Below, piece after piece: positions 8,359 through 16,657 of a stretch of 64,000 nucleotides of DNA (the stretch's first letter is position 1; every line of letters begins with the position of its first letter). Made by a program: the position numbers and the translations under genes. The DNA is from Trichomonas vaginalis G3. Its lineage: Eukaryota; Parabasalia; Trichomonadida; Trichomonadidae. The stretch spans positions 6,820,001 through 6,884,000 of the forward strand of contig NC_067205.1 of assembly GCF_026262505.1 (NCBI RefSeq), read 5' to 3'. Below the pieces are notes generated by a model. It was not told the origin of the DNA. It saw only the letters and a program-made list of their open reading frames with translations, and did not search any database.

Positions 8359-11233
8359 GGTACCATGCAAATACAGTCACAAATGGTGGCATGTAATCTT
8401 TACCCGAGCCTGTTGGATTTGTTGTGAAAGTGTGTGAATGATTTCCTGTGGTTCCACAGAAAATACCTGTGCTTAAATCTACTGGGTCACTTGAAATATC
8501 ATATCTATGCATTCCCTGTCTATCCGAACCTGCTGCAAGATTTGTATAACCTCTTTTTGTTATTGAATGTGAATGACTACCTGTTGTGTTTGTAGTTCCT
8601 GTATGAGTGTGCGGTGGAAGGTTTGCTTCTTTAATTTTCTTCGAACCACCTGTTTGCTTTGAAGAGTTCGCACAGTATAAGAATTTATCTACAATCTGCT
8701 CCCACGTACCGAAACCCAGAACTGTTGCTGGATTTATTGAGTTCATTGACGTATAAATAGAGCCTGCAGGATATAATGTTTGAAGTATTTCAGTCTTTAA
8801 TGTTTGAAGCTCTGTTTTGTCAGCCTTCTTGTCATATAAATCTTGAGCAGTGAATTTAATATTATATTCATCCTTCATGACATAAACATCTTTACATCTA
8901 ATGTTTCTCATCGTCGTTATGTCGTCATCCGATGTTAAACCTTGTGGAAAGTTAGGAGGTTTACAATATAATGCATCCCCACCAGTTTCTTCAACCGTTC
9001 CTTCAATACTTTCTATAGCAACAGTTGTAAAACTTGTATGTGTATGGTTCTTGTCAGCTTTACTGTCTAACATTGCTGGTAGTTCATGGGTTTCAAAGTT
9101 TCTGGCATGACCTTCAATGTTCATACATTTACTATTTAAGGAGTTTAGTGTATCTTTTACGCTTGTACTTGGATTCTCTAAAGGTGCACTTGAACCAAGG
9201 GTATAGTTCAATATTATGTCGTCTGCTCTAACAGTAGTGAAGAATTTATGTGTATGGTTCTTGTCGGCTTTACTGTCTAATGTAGCTTGAAGTTCATTTA
9301 TATCGGAGATGTTGTGTTTATGAGATTTCAAAACTTTGTTCATTGCTTCGAGTTCAACTTTGTCAGCTTTACTTTTAATAGCATCTTCAAACGTTATTTT
9401 TGACTTAACTCTCAAAGTAAATCTTGGTTCAACTAATACACCTTTAACAGAGAAAGTAGAGGCATAAATTTCATCGTTATAACTAAATGCTTCTGGTGCT
9501 TTACCCGTGTCATACTGTACAGTACAGCTTATGTCATAACCTTTAGCACGAATGTATTTATATCTTCTTTCATTGGGGTCTTCCGTCTTCACTTCTTCAG
9601 TTCGTGTTAAATATCCATGGTAGTCCGTTATAATCTGTTCGTCTGAAGTTATATAATGAACGTGGTTTTTATCTGCTTTTTCGGCTAATTTCTCTTCTAT
9701 CTCATTTATTTCAAGTTCATGCCTACCACCACCTCCCGAAGAAGTATTTTTCTTCAGCTCTTGAAGAACGTCCACTTCGCCATCTTTGGTGTCAATAATG
9801 AGACTTTGAGTTAAAACCTTTCCTGTCTTAATGGATGTTTGTAAAACTTCTTCTTCACCGTGTTCGGGGTCATGGTCGTCGTCATATCTTGTGAAATCAG
9901 AGATGTTGTCATACATTAAGCATATCTGTCTCAAAAGTTCTGCTATTTGAAACTGGAACGAAAGATATACAGAACTTTCATCATCTCCTAAAGTCAAGTC
10001 TGCTTTCTTAAGTATTTCTTGAATGTATGCAATGAGAACAGAGTACCTTGGAAAATATTCGAACAATATTTCATTAGCTGTTGGTTTTGGTGGTTCTTCT
10101 GGAGTTTCTGTTGTTTCAGTTCCTTCTGTAGGTTCTGTTGGAGTTTCTGCATCTCTTGACTTCAATGCTCTTGCTCTCAAAGACCTAAATGTTAGAGCAC
10201 CAGGTTTTACAAAGGACTTTATAAATGCTTTAATAGTTCCTGGTAAGTTATTGTTAGCATTAAGTAAGTTCCTTATGCTTCCATCATGTACGTCCATAGC
10301 ACTATGTAAAAAATCTATACTTTTCTTGTAGTCAGCAATAGACTGACTGTGATTTTTTAAAGATTTGTCAATACCTTTAAGCCAATCTTCATGCATGTCT
10401 GATACTGAGCCAAGAATATCATTTGCTTCCTTTAGTGTATTTTGTGCTTTTCGTAAAGTATCCAATCCCGTACGTGCATTGTTTGCTATACGTCTTACAG
10501 TATCTATTTGACTCCTTGTTTCTTGCATCCAACCAGATAAAGTTTTAATAGTATCCGAACCATTTGAAATGAAGTTCAAAGCATTTTTAACGTCATCTAA
10601 AGCTTCTTCACCAAGTACTGCCCATATCTTTCCGATTTGGTATTGAAGAACTCCATATGAAGCAGCTGTTAAACCAGTATTTATAAGGTCCCATATCCAT
10701 GATTTAGCAGTTTTTCCATCCTTTCCATCCTTTCCATCCAAACCGTTTTCGCCTTGAGGTCCTTGTATTCCTTGAGGTCCTTGTATTCCTTGTGGTCCGG
10801 TGTCACCCTTCTCTCCTTTCAGTTCATCTTTATGTTCGTTATAATATTCTAATGTCATAAGGTGTACATCATTACTGCTACCAGCAACTCCTAATATTTG
10901 TTTCTCATTCATGACTAAATTCTTTAGGCATTTAATGTTGTCGTCAAATCGAAAGCTCTTTAACAATTCAATGAGAACATTCAGTACTTTCACTAATGAA
11001 GCATCTACTGTTGAATTTATATATTGCACCGTTCCATCATTTATGATGGGAACCTTGCTTGTTGTAATGAATGGGTCATAAGTGTTAAAAGTATCGAAAT
11101 CAATGACTTTTTTAGTTTTTCCATCGTCAATGACTAAATCATTGCCTTCAATGGTTAAAGTTGAGTTTTCGTTTACTAGTTCATGTGCTCTTCTTGCTTC
11201 ATTTGTTTCATACGCATATGCAGCAATAGTCAT
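8348..11233 (-). CDS. Phage-tail-like fibre protein with collagen-like segment, 961 aa
   Basis: A candidate surface fibre. The N-terminal part has one FDxFxxxxxxxPxIxDG repeat. A collagen-like Gly-X-Y stretch (GEKGDTGPQGIQGPQGIQ onward) lies near residue 130-155, then a helical rod, a Glu/Thr-rich region, and repeats containing SKADKNHTH as in tailed-phage fibres. The C-terminus resembles phage tail-collar or gp10-type ends: GSIYTSMNSINPATVLGFGT, GGSKKIKEANLPPHTHTG, and terminal PPFVTVFAWYRVQ. Family knowledge suggests trimeric attachment fibres. The N-terminal two fifths differ completely from the sister in Polinton B while the C-terminal half is nearly identical. Confidence 0.85.
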   Translation of the reverse strand: MTIAAYAYETNEARRAHELVNENSTLTIEGNDLVIDDGKTKKVIDFDTFNTYDPFITTSKVPIINDGTVQYINSTVDASLVKVLNVLIELLKSFRFDDNIKCLKNLVMNEKQILGVAGSSNDVHLMTLEYYNEHKDELKGEKGDTGPQGIQGPQGIQGPQGENGLDGKDGKDGKTAKSWIWDLINTGLTAASYGVLQYQIGKIWAVLGEEALDDVKNALNFISNGSDTIKTLSGWMQETRSQIDTVRRIANNARTGLDTLRKAQNTLKEANDILGSVSDMHEDWLKGIDKSLKNHSQSIADYKKSIDFLHSAMDVHDGSIRNLLNANNNLPGTIKAFIKSFVKPGALTFRSLRARALKSRDAETPTEPTEGTETTETPEEPPKPTANEILFEYFPRYSVLIAYIQEILKKADLTLGDDESSVYLSFQFQIAELLRQICLMYDNISDFTRYDDDHDPEHGEEEVLQTSIKTGKVLTQSLIIDTKDGEVDVLQELKKNTSSGGGGRHELEINEIEEKLAEKADKNHVHYITSDEQIITDYHGYLTRTEEVKTEDPNERRYKYIRAKGYDISCTVQYDTGKAPEAFSYNDEIYASTFSVKGVLVEPRFTLRVKSKITFEDAIKSKADKVELEAMNKVLKSHKHNISDINELQATLDSKADKNHTHKFFTTVRADDIILNYTLGSSAPLENPSTSVKDTLNSLNSKCMNIEGHARNFETHELPAMLDSKADKNHTHTSFTTVAIESIEGTVEETGGDALYCKPPNFPQGLTSDDDITTMRNIRCKDVYVMKDEYNIKFTAQDLYDKKADKTELQTLKTEILQTLYPAGSIYTSMNSINPATVLGFGTWEQIVDKFLYCANSSKQTGGSKKIKEANLPPHTHTGTTNTTGSHSHSITKRGYTNLAAGSDRQGMHRYDISSDPVDLSTGIFCGTTGNHSHTFTTNPTGSGKDYMPPFVTVFAWYRVQ

Positions 11234-11250
11234 ATTTTAATGAGAATAAA

Positions 11251-12027
11251 ATGTTGTTCTATTTGCAAAGTACAGACCCAAACGAATACGGGACAGTAAA
11301 GCTACAAACAAACTTAGGTCTTCAGAATGAAGCGCTTGCTTTCAGAGTTGTTGACTTCAATACTATCGCAACTTTTGTCATAACAAATGAAACAGATTTC
11401 ATGGAGTTTGAAATAGATGGAAAGAAGCATGAAATAAGATTTCACAATAATGTAGAATATAAGATGGAAACATTAGCTGGAGTGTTAAATGCGCTCATAA
11501 ATACTACAATAAACAAGGAGAACGAAGAAAACTTAATGAATGTTAAACTTATTGCAGGAGTTTTGAAGTTCAGTTATGCGAAGGAGTTTAAGATAACACG
11601 AATGAGTCATAGAGTTCAATTGCTTCTGGGAGCATACCATATGACATTTCCTTTGAAAAGTATTGACAAAACGATTGAGATGAAATCTGTTCCATACGTA
11701 TGTTATGGCAATTGTTTATACATTGAGTCTAAAATAGCTAATGTCACAGGTATTTCAGGAGTTAATAGTAAAGGTTCAGTAGAATATAAGTCTTTCTGTT
11801 ATGAAGTAAATTCAATGTTCATTCCAAACGTTCCTGTCATAGCAACTCATTTAGGTAAATGGGTTCGCATTAGTCCTCATAATTTGAAAGACATGCAATT
11901 CAGACTAGTTGACTTTCAAGGAGAGCCTGTAGAACTGAAGGCACCAGTGCGAATGACTGTTGAAGTAGACTTTTTAGAAAATATTAAATGCAACAGCTTA
12001 CAAGAGAACTCAGAGCTAAAAATATAA
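11251..12027 (+). CDS. Penton/minor-capsid-like protein, 258 aa
   Basis: Beta-rich with no membrane segment. The C-terminal third (VPYVCYGNCLYIESKI, then FIPNVPVI, then LKDMQFRLVDFQGEPVEL and a final hydrophobic strand) follows the pattern of Polinton minor capsid (penton, PX) proteins. The gene starts 17 bp from the divergent fibre gene, so the two probably share a promoter. Its last 40 bp overlap the next gene in another frame. The assignment is by pattern, not by alignment. Confidence 0.6.
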   Translation: MLFYLQSTDPNEYGTVKLQTNLGLQNEALAFRVVDFNTIATFVITNETDFMEFEIDGKKHEIRFHNNVEYKMETLAGVLNALINTTINKENEENLMNVKLIAGVLKFSYAKEFKITRMSHRVQLLLGAYHMTFPLKSIDKTIEMKSVPYVCYGNCLYIESKIANVTGISGVNSKGSVEYKSFCYEVNSMFIPNVPVIATHLGKWVRISPHNLKDMQFRLVDFQGEPVELKAPVRMTVEVDFLENIKCNSLQENSELKI

Positions 12028-12257
12028 AGTATGAATGTTATGTATTAGGTCATGAACTTTGGTTGTTGCTGTTTGATGAAACAAATGAGTTAGTTATGTC
12101 AGTCAAGAGAACAGAAAAAGGCGTCAAAGGCGCCGAGCGCAAAGCGCTATATTGTGTTAGTGAAAACTGCACCAAGTCAATAAGATTAGGTTTGCATTAT
12201 GAAGATGAGTTCGATACTGTTGAAGAAGTTTTGGATAGATATTACAAATTGCTTTAA
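11988..12257 (+). CDS. Small Polinton protein, 89 aa, overlapping the minor capsid gene
   Basis: Not recognised. It starts with ATG inside the end of the 258-aa gene (40-bp overlap, other frame), a compact virus-like arrangement conserved in Polinton B (44852-45094). It contains ten extra residues relative to B, encoded by the GC-rich mini hairpin at 12119-12148. Confidence 0.65.
   Translation: MQQLTRELRAKNIKYECYVLGHELWLLLFDETNELVMSVKRTEKGVKGAERKALYCVSENCTKSIRLGLHYEDEFDTVEEVLDRYYKLL
12119..12148. repeat. GC-rich mini double hairpin inserted in frame in the 89-aa gene
   Basis: These 30 bp are absent from the sister gene in Polinton B. They contain AGCGCAAAGCGCT (perfect 5-bp stem, AAA loop), preceded by a GGCG...CGCC stem. 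They are translated as ten extra residues. Confidence 0.8.
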
Positions 12258-12864
12258 TTTACTAAAACATATTTCAAGCAAAGTTTTATTCTGTTGAAAT
12301 TTTGTATACTCGTTCTATATTTATACTTAAACTCAACTCCTGGAGTACCTGGTATTTCAATGATGCGGATGTTACCTATTTTCATGAATGGTGGCGTTTG
12401 ACCACAGCATTCGATTTCAGGGTCGAGATAGTCAATGACACATTGTTCCCTGTTATTCGTGAGATAACATTTTCAAGGTCCTCCTTTGTTAATTATTTGG
12501 TTCTTACTTATAAGATTTGTCAAAAAGCTTCTTATCGTCTTTGAGTAAAATTGTTTGTATAACTGAAGAAGGTAATGGTCTACGTTATCTGAAGGATTTG
12601 TTTGAACATTTGTGTAAGGGTTGTCGTTGGCTTCTCTTGAAAGAATTTGGTCCAGTGGTGGATACTCTAACTTAACATCTGATGTAGCGTTAGCGTTTGA
12701 AGCTGTGTTTAAATTCACGGATTTCAGCTCTGGTTCTTTTTCTTTCAAACACTCTGAACTATAGTTCTTATATGACATATTGTTTGTCGTTCGTGAGTCA
12801 ACAATTTGATGTTGGTTCAATTGGAACATTAACGGCACCAGCTTAAGATGGATTTGCTTCTCAT
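12254..12864 (-). pseudogene. Polinton conserved protein (about 200 aa in B), broken copy
   Basis: This is the equivalent of the 204-aa gene at 45156-45770 in Polinton B. The readable part shares the Asn/Thr-rich segment SVNLNTASNANATSDVKLE. The family is not recognised. The copy is broken in a few places. Confidence 0.65.
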
Positions 12865-12889
12865 TTCATATAGAATAAAAACCTTTTAT

Positions 12890-13288
12890 ATGTATGAAAT
12901 GAACAATATACTCGACAAGGTTTGAATGTAAGCTAACGAATGAAAATATTGTTGAATCACTGAGACAGGTGCTGTGTATAAAGATGTAGAACTACTGAAC
13001 AAAAGAGCTAAGGGAAGAAGCAGGAATATGAACAAAGGGTGGAAACCTATAAAAATTTATGTCAATGATGGCTCAGGAGGTTCAAACATAAAGTATGCAG
13101 AAAGTTATAGAGTTTATGCTCTCAAAGGTGAAAAGCCTTCATTTAAGAACAGCTATTCTAACGCATATCCTCAAAAGCTAACGGATGGGGAAGTGGATGA
13201 TATGAATGACAGCAAAAATATTAACAGAAATGGCGACAGAGATGCATGGAATTTGTTTACCATCAGTCAGTTGAAGGTTAAACTTTAA
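12890..13288 (+). pseudogene. Small basic Polinton protein, broken copy
   Basis: Equivalent of 45796-46196. The readable part has KRAKGRSRNMNKGWKPIKIY and a Gly/Ser-rich turn, so it is probably a small basic virion or DNA-binding protein. It ends convergently against the ATPase gene with a 4-bp overlap. About one or two breaks. Confidence 0.55.
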
Positions 13289-14172
13289 AACAATGTTGGT
13301 CGTTCCCATGGAATATTTTTGACTTTAATGGTATTAGTCATGATATGAATCTCAAGGTATGAACGAGGAGAGATGAGAGACTTATATGCTTCCCAAATTT
13401 CTTCAAAAGGTAATGTTATACCTGACTGTTTCCAAATGAGTTCAATATCATAGCGTGAGAAACCTTGAAAGATAACGAAGTCAGTTATGAGACGTTTTAT
13501 GTTTAAAGCTAAAAACCTCCATGTTTGCATAAGTATTGCTACAGTTAAATGGTAATGTCTGACTTTAGTAATGATGTTCACTAATGGTGAGTCTGGTTTT
13601 GACACTAAACCTTTTCCGGCGAAGTCGTCACAAACGAGCAGAGTATTTGAAGGATACTTTTTGAAGGGGTATTTTGAAAGTTTTGATAGAATGTAGTTTG
13701 TCAGTCGTTTCATATCGTAAACTCCTGAGTACTGACGTAAGTGGTGTTTGTCAATAATTCTTTCCATCTCTTCTGAAGTCTTTTGCATTCCTGACTGTAT
13801 GAACTCTACGATAGCATAATATTTTCTCTTACGTCGAATGTAACGTTGAAGAAATTCAATGAGTTTGCTATCTGGAACTTTAACGACAGATGCTTGAACT
13901 TTTGACATGAATGTTTTCGCTGTTGAGTCCATAGAGTCTGAAGTTGCTGATATAATGATTTGGTCATAATATGAATCTTGACCTAAACGCTCTGTTATGA
14001 GTATATGACGAATGAGGTTAAATGTCTTACCTGAGCCCATCTTTCCACAATAGAAATACACGCCATTTGAACAGAATTCATAATCTTTGCTGAAAGGAAG
14101 AATAAGAGAAGAGTTAAGTTTGTCTGTAGTTTCATTCATGTCTTCATCTACGTCATGTATTAAATGCTTCAT
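13285..14172 (-). CDS. FtsK/HerA-type genome packaging ATPase, 295 aa
   Basis: Walker A is GKMGSGKT at about residues 42-49 (preceded by VYFYC), Walker B is TLLVCDDFAG at about 184-193, and a sensor-like LMQTWRFL follows near 222. This matches the A32-like packaging ATPase of Polintons, virophages and large DNA viruses, which pumps DNA into the capsid. It is encoded divergently from the 293-aa capsid-like gene with a 16-bp spacer. Sister: 46086-47081. Confidence 0.88.
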   Translation of the reverse strand: MKHLIHDVDEDMNETTDKLNSSLILPFSKDYEFCSNGVYFYCGKMGSGKTFNLIRHILITERLGQDSYYDQIIISATSDSMDSTAKTFMSKVQASVVKVPDSKLIEFLQRYIRRKRKYYAIVEFIQSGMQKTSEEMERIIDKHHLRQYSGVYDMKRLTNYILSKLSKYPFKKYPSNTLLVCDDFAGKGLVSKPDSPLVNIITKVRHYHLTVAILMQTWRFLALNIKRLITDFVIFQGFSRYDIELIWKQSGITLPFEEIWEAYKSLISPRSYLEIHIMTNTIKVKNIPWERPTLF

Positions 14173-14188
14173 TTTATCTCCATTAAAA

Positions 14189-15070
14189 ATGCAAGTCAGA
14201 AATATTCAGAACATAGCACCGAGTCTAACTGACAAGAGTATAAAGATATACTATGAACATGTTATGATGAAACCAACCAAAATTCAAGAAAGTCAGTATA
14301 CTTATGAATATCCAAGACACTGGGTAGAGTATGTAGGAGGTGAGAAAGCTATTGAAATAAGACAAGTTAGAAGTATTCCAGCAGGAAGAACAATATTATT
14401 GAAGAACTTTAATGTTTTGAGATATAATGATGAAACAAAGAAGCAAGATAGTTTTCCTGTTGCTGTGTATGTGAACTTAGATACAGGAGATGACATGAAA
14501 GTTTTTAATACAAAGCTTCAAACGGTAGTGAGAGAACAACTTACTGCGGAAGGACATCCATTACCTTCAGAAGTTACCATAGCATATAATTTTGAAACAA
14601 ACTCAATAGATTTTAAAGTCGTCTCTGCAAAGAAGTCAGGATTTACATTTAATGAAGCAGATGTATATTCGAATGAAAACTTCAAAGCTATTGCATGGTT
14701 AGATAATGACGATTGCTTTAAGAAAATATTTAAATACAGTGACTCAACGATGTCAATAGATGACCTTCGTGGAATGTTACCATCGACGTTTACAGTAGAA
14801 GGTTCAGCAGGATTGCTTACAAGATTGTCAATTGGTGGTATTTGGTCTCGTGAGAACATTGTTATAAAATCCAGTATAAGTGAATTTGCTGAAGAATCTA
14901 TATTATGTCTTTCAAACTACATGTATTCGCCGCCGAAGCATTATAGTATAACAAACTTTGTCAGTAAGTTTAACATAAGACTTGTCGAACCTTCTTCAAT
15001 GAAAGATGTTGTGCTACCTAAAGACGGAAAGGATGGACTCATTATTGAGATGATTTTAATAGCATATTAA
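14189..15070 (+). CDS. Penton/minor-capsid-like protein, 293 aa
   Basis: The start is placed at ATG 14189, directly after the short divergent spacer; an upstream frame extension overlaps the ATPase gene and is disregarded. The C-terminal third (SRENIVIKSSISEFAEES, HYSITNFVSKFNIRLVEP, then VVLPKDGKDGLIIEMILIAY) matches in layout the ends of the 258-aa protein and of the region 31625-32481 in Polinton B. These may therefore be three related jelly-roll capsid proteins. The stop overlaps the next start region (TAAATG). Confidence 0.6.
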   Translation: MQVRNIQNIAPSLTDKSIKIYYEHVMMKPTKIQESQYTYEYPRHWVEYVGGEKAIEIRQVRSIPAGRTILLKNFNVLRYNDETKKQDSFPVAVYVNLDTGDDMKVFNTKLQTVVREQLTAEGHPLPSEVTIAYNFETNSIDFKVVSAKKSGFTFNEADVYSNENFKAIAWLDNDDCFKKIFKYSDSTMSIDDLRGMLPSTFTVEGSAGLLTRLSIGGIWSRENIVIKSSISEFAEESILCLSNYMYSPPKHYSITNFVSKFNIRLVEPSSMKDVVLPKDGKDGLIIEMILIAY

Positions 15071-15295
15071 ATGAGCTTGTTCTTAAAGGTCGTTCATGAT
15101 GAAATAACTGTTGTAGAAGATGTTAGCAATTGTTCAGACATTTTGAAGCGTATAGATGATATAAGAAAGAAGTTAAATAGACCGCAAAGCGGTGAGGGCG
15201 AAGCACGTGAGAATGTTTATGTTTCATTGACTTTCTCCAGTAACGAGAACTTTTATGAGATAATATTGAAGAGAGATGATTTTAATATGGGGTAA
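15071..15295 (+). CDS. Small Polinton protein, 74 aa
   Basis: Not recognised. It is acidic to neutral, with a central RRPQSGEGEAREN-like loop encoded by a GC-rich mini hairpin (15181-15193). It follows the capsid-like gene directly and is followed directly by the 174-aa gene, so the three probably form one transcription block. The sister gene at 47980-48204 is the same length. Confidence 0.65.
   Translation: MSLFLKVVHDEITVVEDVSNCSDILKRIDDIRKKLNRPQSGEGEARENVYVSLTFSSNENFYEIILKRDDFNMG
15181..15193. repeat. GC-rich mini hairpin ACCGCAAAGCGGT
   Basis: A perfect 5-bp stem with an AAA loop inside the 74-aa gene, followed by GAGGGCGAAGCAC. It is present in both Polintons (B: 48090-48102), so this insertion predates their split. 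Confidence 0.65.
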
Positions 15296-15820
15296 ATGGT
15301 AGCTTGGGCAGCTTTAGGCGCAATGGGAACAAAAGCATTAGCATTTGGAGCAAAAGCACTTGGAGCTTATGACGCAGTAAATAAAATGAGTGGAGGAAGG
15401 GTTTCAAAGACATTAGATGCAAATAAAGGGAAGATTGGAGGCTGGGTTGCAAAGAAGTTAAGATTAAATAAAATAGGGCTCATAAATAAAGCATCCAATT
15501 TGGTTGCGACTGAGTCAGAAAATGCTTTAGGAAAGGACGATGAGTTTGCAAAACACGCAAAAGACTTTAATGACCAGATGAATGGTGAAACAATGCATTT
15601 AAATAGAGTCGATGGAACTCTTCCTCCACAACTTCCACCAGCAGTTCTTCCGTATGGTCCCTATGGAATGTATGGAAACCCTTACGAAAGACCATTTGAC
15701 CCATTGACTGGTGGAAGTAACTGGTATCATTACGGACGAAGAAGAAAGACAGTCAAGTTGGAGACAGACGTGAAGAAAGCAACTAAAAAGAAACCAAGGA
15801 AGAGAGTTATAAAGCAATGA
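15296..15820 (+). CDS. Basic Ala/Gly-rich virion-like protein, 174 aa
   Basis: The N-terminus is hydrophobic and Ala/Gly-rich (WAALGAMGTKALAFGAKALG), followed by a basic helix, a Pro/Tyr-rich stretch (PYGPYGMYGNPYERPFDPL) and a strongly basic tail (RRRKTVKLETDVKKATKKKP). This resembles small core or membrane-active proteins of adenovirus-like capsids, but that comparison is only by composition. The central loop differs from the sister (48205-48732). Confidence 0.65.
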   Translation: MVAWAALGAMGTKALAFGAKALGAYDAVNKMSGGRVSKTLDANKGKIGGWVAKKLRLNKIGLINKASNLVATESENALGKDDEFAKHAKDFNDQMNGETMHLNRVDGTLPPQLPPAVLPYGPYGMYGNPYERPFDPLTGGSNWYHYGRRRKTVKLETDVKKATKKKPRKRVIKQ

Positions 15821-15842
15821 ATTCAACAGGGTGAAAAAAGAG

Positions 15843-15880
15843 GTTAGAAAACGTGTTAGATCTAACATTCTAACATAAAC
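15843..15880. repeat. Palindrome-cored boundary repeat, copy A3
   Basis: GTTAGAAAACGTGTTAGATC and the remaining core half TAAC (core 15855-15866), followed by ATTCTAACATAAAC. It lies exactly where Polintons A and B stop sharing genes, just inside the terminal repeat. In B the corresponding DNA (48754-48790 and 28467-28495) has a diverged form. Confidence 0.75.
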
Positions 15881-15978
15881 ATTATTTTTGTGCTATGTTT
15901 TCATACGTGTGAGGGTGGTGATATCATTAATTTTTAAGTTTATTTTTATATAAATGTGGGAACAAAAATAAAGCATAT

Positions 15979-16413
15979 CTACTCAACAGGAATGAGACCC
16001 TTACTGACTATGTATTCGTTTAATGCTTGATGAAAACAATGGTACATATTATCGTATGGGTATACACAACGTCTGTTTCCATCGTCGTCGTATATGTAGA
16101 GCTCAAATCCAGTCCAACCTTCTTTTGTACAATATGTAGCTTTATTTAAGTATGCATTTATGTAGATAAGGCAATTTTCTTCATCGCTCCAGAAATAATT
16201 TTTGTTCTTTGTTGAAATAGTTTTCGTTCCTCTACGACCATAAGGAATGTATGCAATGAACTTTGCGTCATAAGGGATTGTAATATATTCAGGGTTTCTT
16301 TCATCGTCAATGGGTCTGTCTTTGTTAAAATGCATGTTTCTCAGTTGTACTTGAGTTTTGAATAGTTCACGGAAACGTTCTGGGAAAGAGTCATAGTAAA
16401 TGTAGTCGGACAT
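15979..16413 (-). CDS. Terminal-repeat protein of Polinton A, 144 aa, unknown
   Basis: Not recognised. It is rich in Tyr, Asp and Arg, with CVYPYDNMYHCFHQALNEYI near the C-terminus. It takes the place that Polinton B fills with an unrelated 94-aa gene, inside the terminal inverted repeat. If A has long TIRs like B, a second copy should sit at its left end, outside the window. Confidence 0.65.
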   Translation of the reverse strand: MSDYIYYDSFPERFRELFKTQVQLRNMHFNKDRPIDDERNPEYITIPYDAKFIAYIPYGRRGTKTISTKNKNYFWSDEENCLIYINAYLNKATYCTKEGWTGFELYIYDDDGNRRCVYPYDNMYHCFHQALNEYIVSKGLIPVE

Positions 16414-16479
16414 GTCTTTGTAATGAAATAAAAAATTTTAAAAAATAAAAATAAGGTTGTTTTTTATTTAGTGAGGACG

Positions 16480-16657
16480 GTAGTGAAGTCGTTAGTGAAG
16501 TCGTTTATGTGTCAGATGGTTTTGTAAATATTTAAGGTTAAGTTGGTGTTATGGTTGTGTTGTAAAATATACGTTACCGGTTTCGTAAAGTGTCAAAACC
16601 GCTAAGTGGTGTACGGAGGCGCGCAGTGCCACAGTACGCGACTTAGGGATACTAACT
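16480..16657. repeat. Right terminus of Polinton A with subterminal hairpin
   Basis: It shares GTAAATATTTAAGGTTAAGT and GTTGTAAAATATACGTTA with both ends of B. The last 60 bp differ but keep the core CGCAGTGCCAC, the outermost ACTAACT and a long imperfect hairpin (CTAAGTGGTGTAC against GTACGCGACTTAG). Confidence 0.85.

Larger units (their letters stand above)
1..16657. mobile_element. Polinton/Maverick copy A, right part (left end outside window)
   Basis: The gene set is typical of Polintons: protein-primed DNA polymerase B, retroviral-type integrase, FtsK/HerA-type packaging ATPase, penton-like capsid proteins and a fibre. Gene order and strand match Polinton B over 32604-49376. The right terminus ends in ATACTAACT at 16657, matching the ACTAACT terminus of B. 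Similarity to B is very high (the 71-aa gene is identical), so the copy is young. It is broken, with several breaks concentrated in the polymerase and in two small genes. The left end and its target duplication are not visible. Confidence 0.93.

Noticed and set aside
10691-10830. Host-type collagen gene
   Set aside because: The Gly-X-Y stretch is short and lies inside the fibre gene with phage-tail features, as in viral collagen-like fibres.
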